Assembly (NCBI GenBank): GCA_902468045.1
Contig: CABQXG010000005.1
Coordinates: 1 to 18,557, forward strand
Length of the DNA: 18,557 bases
Direction of reading: 5' to 3'
Source: an uncultured Collinsella sp.
Lineage (GTDB): Bacteria; Actinomycetota; Coriobacteriia; Coriobacteriales; Coriobacteriaceae
The first letter of the stretch is position 1. Every line of letters starts with the position of its first letter. The position numbers and the translations under genes were made by a program. The notes under the pieces were generated by a model. It was not told where the DNA came from. It was given only the letters and a program-made list of their open reading frames with translations, and did not search any database. Positions 15,190-18,557 of the stretch are shown here, in pieces.

Positions 15190-16019
15190 GCGCAGCTCTT
15201 TTCCTCATAGGCCTTGAGGGACTCGCCCTCTTCGGAACGGTAAGCGGCCTGGCGGGCACGAAGGTCATCCCAGTCGACCAGGGTGGCATCGAAGTCGGGG
15301 CCGTCGACGCAAGCGAACTTGGTCACGCCGCCCACCTCGACGCGGCAGCAGCCGCACATACCGGTGCCGTCAACCATGATGGGGTTGAGCGACGCGGTGA
15401 TGGGGGTGTCGTACTTCTGGGCGGTGAGGGTCGAGAACTTCATCATCGGAACGGGGCCGACGCAGAAGACCTGGCTCACGGCCTTGTCCTGCAGCAGGCG
15501 CTCCAGCGGAGCGGTTACAACGCCCTGCTCGCCGTAGGAACCGTCGTCGGTAGTGATGTGGATGTGGTCCTCGTCGAGGAGCTCGCGGAACTGGTCCTCC
15601 ATGAGCAGGAGGTCCTTGGTGCGGGCGCCCATGATGGCGTGCACCTCGTGGCCGGTCTCGACCAGGTGCTTGGCGACCGGGAAGGCAATTGCCAGGCCAA
15701 CGCCGCCGCCAATGACGGCGCAGGGGCCCTCAGCCATCTCGGTGGGAACGCCCAGCGGGCCCACGACGTCGCGCAGCGACTCGCCGGCCTCGTAGGTGGA
15801 AAGCATCTCGGTGGTCTTGCCGATCACCATGAAGATGAACTCGACCCAGCCCTCGTCACCGTTCCAGCCGGCCAGGGTAAACGGGACGCGCTCGCCCGTC
15901 TCGTTGGCGCGAACCATGAGGAACTGTCCAGCGTGCGCATGCTTGGCGATTGCAGGCGCCTCGATGCGGAACTTGAACACCTTCTCCGAGAACTGCGTCT
16001 TCTCCAGGATCTTATACAT
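15180..16019 (-). CDS. nfnA: Ferredoxin-NADP reductase subunit alpha, PyrK/HydG-like FAD/NAD-binding protein; probable NfnA
   Basis: NfnA is the NADH-binding, FAD and 2Fe-2S subunit of the bifurcating Nfn complex. The 279-residue protein has an FAD-binding RVPFTLAGW region, the nucleotide-binding CAVIGGGVGLAIAFPVAKHL, and a C-terminal cysteine cluster at 222, 224, 225 and 237 (MCGCCRVEVGGVTKFAC), matching the PyrK/NfnA 2Fe-2S site. The C-terminus ends in an extra CACH. AGAGGGG precedes the ATG at 16019. The gene is first in a two-gene operon with nfnB. Two candidate promoters lie upstream, at 16125-16130 and in the segment 16180-16220. Confidence 0.88.
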   Translation of the reverse strand: MYKILEKTQFSEKVFKFRIEAPAIAKHAHAGQFLMVRANETGERVPFTLAGWNGDEGWVEFIFMVIGKTTEMLSTYEAGESLRDVVGPLGVPTEMAEGPCAVIGGGVGLAIAFPVAKHLVETGHEVHAIMGARTKDLLLMEDQFRELLDEDHIHITTDDGSYGEQGVVTAPLERLLQDKAVSQVFCVGPVPMMKFSTLTAQKYDTPITASLNPIMVDGTGMCGCCRVEVGGVTKFACVDGPDFDATLVDWDDLRARQAAYRSEEGESLKAYEEKSCACH

Positions 16020-16124
16020 AGAACCCCTCTCTTGTTAGGGCCGCCGAACCGTGCCTCCACGGAAATGGACGGTAGCCCGAATAAAACCGTACGCGCACAG
16101 GCGTTGTGCAGACATACGGTGCAA

Positions 16125-16130
16125 ATTATA
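16125..16130 (-). promoter_or_regulatory. Candidate -10 box for nfnA-nfnB
   Basis: A perfect TATAAT on the minus strand, 105 bases upstream of the nfnA ATG. The hexamer at 17-bp spacing is poor (CGTAAG), though GTGACA lies closer. The 16020-16217 gap otherwise holds no gene I can support. Confidence 0.45.
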
Positions 16131-16179
16131 CCCTCATGGACATGTCACTTACGTGTGTCTTCGGCTGTTGGGAGCAGGG

Positions 16180-16220
16180 TTTATCCACTTCCTTGATTGT
16201 CATTTTCATTGCAACAGCCT
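16180..16220 (-). promoter_or_regulatory. Promoter-like segment facing nfnA, homologous to 17780-17819
   Basis: Read on the minus strand the segment starts AGGCTGTTGC, passes ATGAAA and ends GGATAAA. It aligns with the plus-strand segment 17780-17819 with one gap and roughly three-quarters of the bases identical by eye. The aligned boxes are ATGAAA and GATAAA, 18 bp apart. A separate inverted pair, GGCTGTTG (16163-16170) and CAACAGCC (16212-16219), surrounds it. Confidence 0.45.
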
Positions 16221-16257
16221 CAGGACTCAGCGCAACGCGTTGCGCTGAGTCCTGAGG
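16218..16257. repeat. 40-bp perfect palindrome at the IS left end
   Basis: The left half 16218-16237 is the exact reverse complement of 16238-16257, with no loop. Its centre is CGCAACGCGTTGCG. It contains the 15-base IS terminal sequence GGACTCAGCGCAACG followed head-to-head by its own complement. Confidence 0.95.
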
Positions 16258-17631
16258 CGCGAATCCGGGTAGGCAACCCCAGAGGGGCCGGAATCCCCCG
16301 GCCCTCGATGGAGGGAGGCCGGCATGTCCAGACCGAGACCGTCCGGAAGGTCGTACGGGAGGCTCACGAGGCACGAGAGGAACGCGATCGAGAGAATGCT
16401 CGACCGCAACCGAAGCGCCCGCGAGATCGCCGCGGAGCTCGGCAGGTCGCCCTCGACCGTGACCAGGGAGGTGGCGGCGCACCGCTACGTCACCGCGCCG
16501 CGCTCGCGCTACGGCGAGCCCGCGCCCGAGGACCTCTCGGGGGCCTGCCCCAGGCTCGCCGCATGGCCGAGGTGCTGCAACGGCTGCTCGCACAGGAGGG
16601 GCTACGGCTGCTCGAGGAGGCCCAGGGTGTTCTACAGCGCCAGGAGGGCGCAGGAGACGGCCGACGCAGAGCTCTCGTCGAGCAGGTCCGGGATAGACGA
16701 GACCGAGGAGGGCGCCGCCGCCAAGCTCGAGGCCATCAGGGGCGGTCTCGCGCGCGGGCTCTCCCCGCAGCAGATAGCGGCGACGACCCCCGGCCTCAGC
16801 GCCTCCACCGTATACAGGTGGGTGGACGCCGGCTACGACGGCATGACGAACATGGAGCTCAGGCGCAAGGTCGGCTACAGGCCGAGGTCGCACCGGGCCC
16901 CGAAGAGGGCGACGTCCCACTCGGCCCGCAGGTCGCACGCGGCGTTCCTCGCGCTCGGCGAGGACGCCTGCGCCGCGGCCTGGGAGATGGACACCGTCGA
17001 GGGCGCCGGGTGCGACTCCGCCAGGCTCCTCACGCTTCTGCACCGCCCGAGCCGCTTCCAGCTGGCGCTGCCGCTGCCGGACGGCGCGTGCGCCTCGGTC
17101 CTCGCGGCGCTCTCGTCCCTGCGCGGGGTCCTCGGCGAGGACGGCGCGAGGCGCGCCTTCGGCGCCGTGCTCACCGACAACGGGAGCGAGTTCGCCGACG
17201 AGGACGCCATCGCGGCGCTGCTCGGCGAGCGCGACGGCGAGACCAGGCTCTTCTACTGCGACCCCCGGCAGAGCCAGCAGAAGGGCGCGTGCGAGAAGAA
17301 CCACGTGGAGATCAGGAAGCTGCTGCCCAAGGGCGCCGGGGTCAGGTTCGACCGGCTGACGGCGGCGGACTGCGCGCTGCTCATGTCGCAGGTGAACTCC
17401 GAGCCGAGGGGGGCGCTCGGGTTCCTGACGCCGGCGCGCGTGCTGAGGATGGCCCTCGGGGAGGACGCCTCCGCCCTTATGGACGCGTTCGGGATAGAGG
17501 AGCTGGCGCCCCGCGAGCTCGACCTCACGCCCGGCTGCATAGACAGGGCCAGGGCCGCGAGGGGCGAGGGCCCGCTGGCGGGATAGCCGGCGGGCCGGGA
17601 CATGGGCCGGAGGGCCCGTTGCGCTGAGTCC
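16223..17631 (+). mobile_element. IS30-family insertion sequence
   Basis: The element is bounded by 15-base inverted repeats: GGACTCAGCGCAACG at 16223-16237 and CGTTGCGCTGAGTCC at 17617-17631. It holds one transposase gene. No target-site duplication is obvious: the flanks read CTCA on the left and GGAA on the right. A second, inverted copy of the end (16238-16252) abuts the left terminus, so the exact left boundary and history are uncertain. A GGGCCGG/CCGGCCC hairpin at 16285-16304 lies upstream of the transposase and may block incoming translation or transcription. Base and codon use differ from the neighbours. Confidence 0.85.
16324..17586 (+). CDS. IS30-family DDE transposase
   Basis: The 420-residue protein catalyses movement of the element. 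An N-terminal helix-turn-helix (about 14-52, RLTRHERNAIERMLDRNRSA then REIAAELGRSPSTVTREV) matches IS30. A cysteine-rich insert follows (CPRLAAWPRCCNGC...GYGC), a zinc-ribbon-like feature found in one IS30 branch. The catalytic residues are Asp223 (WEMDTVEG), Asp285 (LTDNGSEF) and Glu324 (CEKNHVEIRKLLPKG), with Arg331 seven residues after the Glu as in IS30. It is longer than IS30 itself (383). AGGGAGG precedes the ATG at 16324. Arginine is often AGG and isoleucine sometimes ATA, unlike the host genes, which favour CGC/CGT and ATC/ATT; this points to recent transfer. The frame is intact. Confidence 0.94.
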   Translation: MSRPRPSGRSYGRLTRHERNAIERMLDRNRSAREIAAELGRSPSTVTREVAAHRYVTAPRSRYGEPAPEDLSGACPRLAAWPRCCNGCSHRRGYGCSRRPRVFYSARRAQETADAELSSSRSGIDETEEGAAAKLEAIRGGLARGLSPQQIAATTPGLSASTVYRWVDAGYDGMTNMELRRKVGYRPRSHRAPKRATSHSARRSHAAFLALGEDACAAAWEMDTVEGAGCDSARLLTLLHRPSRFQLALPLPDGACASVLAALSSLRGVLGEDGARRAFGAVLTDNGSEFADEDAIAALLGERDGETRLFYCDPRQSQQKGACEKNHVEIRKLLPKGAGVRFDRLTAADCALLMSQVNSEPRGALGFLTPARVLRMALGEDASALMDAFGIEELAPRELDLTPGCIDRARAARGEGPLAG

Positions 17632-17939
17632 GGAACGGCTGCGCGGCGGGCTGGCGGAGCATGTCGCGCAGCGTGGGGACACGGGCCTCCACAGCCCTCC
17701 ATCTGCGGAAACGAGGCGATGGCCAGATGCCGGGGGCTATTTCCGCGTTGCGCTAGCTGCGGAAACGCGGGGTCCGTTCAGGCTGTTGCGTTGAGATTGA
17801 AAATCAACCAGCGGATAAATCTCCATACCCCTCTACAAAAACCTGTACTTTTGCGACTGCGCCTAGCTGCGAGCGAGAAGCCTGTTCTTAACGCCCCTGC
17901 ATCCGTGTGAGTCGCGGAGGCAAGAAAAGGGGGCGAGAG
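17632..17939. other. Non-coding gap with GCGGAAA repeats and a leader
   Basis: This gap holds no gene I can support. It contains GCGGAAA (17705-17711), its complement TTTCCGC (17740-17746) and GCGGAAA again (17759-17765), allowing two mutually exclusive hairpins. An overlapping CCGCGTT/AACGCGG pair lies at 17743-17749 and 17764-17770. The 15-mer GCTGCGGAAACGCGG at 17756-17770 also occurs at 9887-9901, upstream of the amino acid importer. A promoter candidate lies at 17791-17819, and about 120 bases of leader precede the antiterminator gene. Confidence 0.6.
17791..17819 (+). promoter_or_regulatory. Promoter candidate for the NusG-like gene
   Basis: TTGAGA (17791-17796) and GATAAA (17814-17819) are separated by exactly 17 bases, a good sigma-70 spacing; the -35 matches 5 of 6 and the -10 matches 4 of 6 of the consensus. 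The 40-base segment containing it has a diverged, inverted counterpart at 16180-16220. Confidence 0.55.
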
Positions 17940-18530
17940 ATGGAACAGACAATGAGGCGCCAAGAGCAGCTGCCCGGTGCCTTTAGTGGCGCTACTACCA
18001 ACAGCCAGCACGGCCGCGTCCGCTGGTATCTGGTCCACACCCCCAATGGAAAAGAGCGCGAGACTTGCGAAAAGGTCCGCTGCATTATCCCGCACAACCT
18101 TATGCAGGACGCTTTTGTGATGCAAAAGGAGTTTTGGTTTAAACGGGACGGTGCCTGGTCGCTCCAAACCAAACCCATGTACAAGGAATACTTCTTCGTC
18201 GCTACGCACGATGCCGCCGCGCTCGATAGGGCTTTGGCCCAGTTGAGCTTTGGCTGTCGCATCGCCGGCAGTAGGGAGCGGGCGTACATGCCCATGCCGG
18301 ACGATGCACAGGACTGGTACCGCAGTGTGCTCGACGATGACGGCGTGGTGCGCAACAGCGTGGCGCGCATAGAAGACGGCGTGCTGCACATAGAGCAGGG
18401 GCCCTTGGTGGGGCAAGAGGCCCGCGTGCATAAGATCGACCGTCATAAACGCTGGTGCCTGGTAGACGTGGGCGAGGGCGACTCCGCTTTTAGGGAGCTG
18501 CTTCCGTTGGACGTTCCCAGTAAGACGTAA
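17940..18530 (+). CDS. NusG-family specialised antiterminator (LoaP/RfaH-like)
   Basis: NusG paralogues of this kind bind RNA polymerase and let it read through terminators in long operons, often for polysaccharides or other surface products. The 196-residue protein has an NGN domain from about residue 27 (RVRWYLVHTPNGKERETCEK ... KPMYKEYFFVAT) and a C-terminal KOW domain (HIEQGPLVGQEARVHKIDRH then KRWCLVDV). The GPLxGxE...KIDRHKR pattern is closer to LoaP than to the housekeeping NusG, and the gene lacks the secE/rplK context of nusG. AAGGGGG at 17927-17933 supports the ATG at 17940; a GTG at 17907 is an alternative. An AAGGAGA directly after the stop suggests another gene starts just past the window, so it probably leads an operon. 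Confidence 0.8.
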   Translation: MEQTMRRQEQLPGAFSGATTNSQHGRVRWYLVHTPNGKERETCEKVRCIIPHNLMQDAFVMQKEFWFKRDGAWSLQTKPMYKEYFFVATHDAAALDRALAQLSFGCRIAGSRERAYMPMPDDAQDWYRSVLDDDGVVRNSVARIEDGVLHIEQGPLVGQEARVHKIDRHKRWCLVDVGEGDSAFRELLPLDVPSKT

Positions 18531-18557
18531 AGGAGACGTTGCACCGGTTGATCGTTC

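Noticed and set aside
16020..16217. Small minus-strand frame of 27 codons beginning ATGAAAATGACAATC upstream of nfnA
   Set aside because: It has no ribosome binding site and overlaps the promoter-like segment; its similarity to the plus-strand segment at 17780 is better explained as DNA-level conservation of a promoter.
16197..17627. Long open frame of 476 codons overlapping the transposase in another frame, and a 518-codon frame on the minus strand (16126-17682)
   Set aside because: Both are shadows of the very GC-rich transposase. Their products are Arg/Gly/Ala-rich without family motifs, while the frame 16324-17586 has a complete IS30 catalytic set.
1..18557. tRNA or rRNA genes
   Set aside because: I saw no cloverleaf with a T-loop GTTCRANNC in a suitable context and no rRNA segments, so none is called.

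Overview
The window is high-GC bacterial chromosome, and the gene set points to a gut actinobacterium of the Coriobacteriia, most likely Collinsella or a close relative. The pointers are a purine locus next to a class B sortase, a CmpB-like membrane protein, an NfnAB-type bifurcating oxidoreductase, an EPS-type NusG paralogue, and many intergenic GGGACAG dyads. The taxonomic call is inference from gene content and style; no 16S gene or marker search was available.

Layout. (1) 1-1937, plus strand: the 3' part of purE, a membrane-anchored class B sortase and a MoaE-like protein, closed by a terminator at 1968-2006. (2) 2028-3257, minus strand: a multi-pass CmpB-like membrane protein. (3) 3552-7171, plus strand: purF, purM and purN, three steps of de novo purine synthesis. 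purM is interrupted by a frameshift best explained by loss of 2 bases near 5670. (4) 7324-9704, plus strand: a stand-alone PTS EIIA of the galactitol type, a PrsA/SurA-like foldase and a YqeY-like protein. (5) 9952-12981, plus strand: a complete polar amino acid ABC importer (ATPase, Tat-type lipoprotein binding protein, two permeases), followed at 13030 by a cytidylate-kinase-like protein. (6) 13780-16019, minus strand: nfnB and nfnA, overlapping by 10 bases and convergent with the preceding block across a shared terminator. (7) 16223-17631: an IS30-family element with a 40-bp perfect palindrome at its left end. (8) 17940-18530, plus strand: a NusG/LoaP-like antiterminator that probably heads an operon running out of the window.

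The most unusual signal is a set of at least seven intergenic dyads between 5222 and 13708. They share only a short GGGACAG/CTGTCCC core. The flanking arms pair within each element but differ completely between elements. The best has two perfect 28-base arms (9777-9804 and 9820-9847). They lie in gaps between genes and bracket the EIIA gene and the cytidylate-kinase-like gene. A second signal is a pair of diverged, outward-facing promoter-like segments, about 40 bp each, on either side of the IS30 element.
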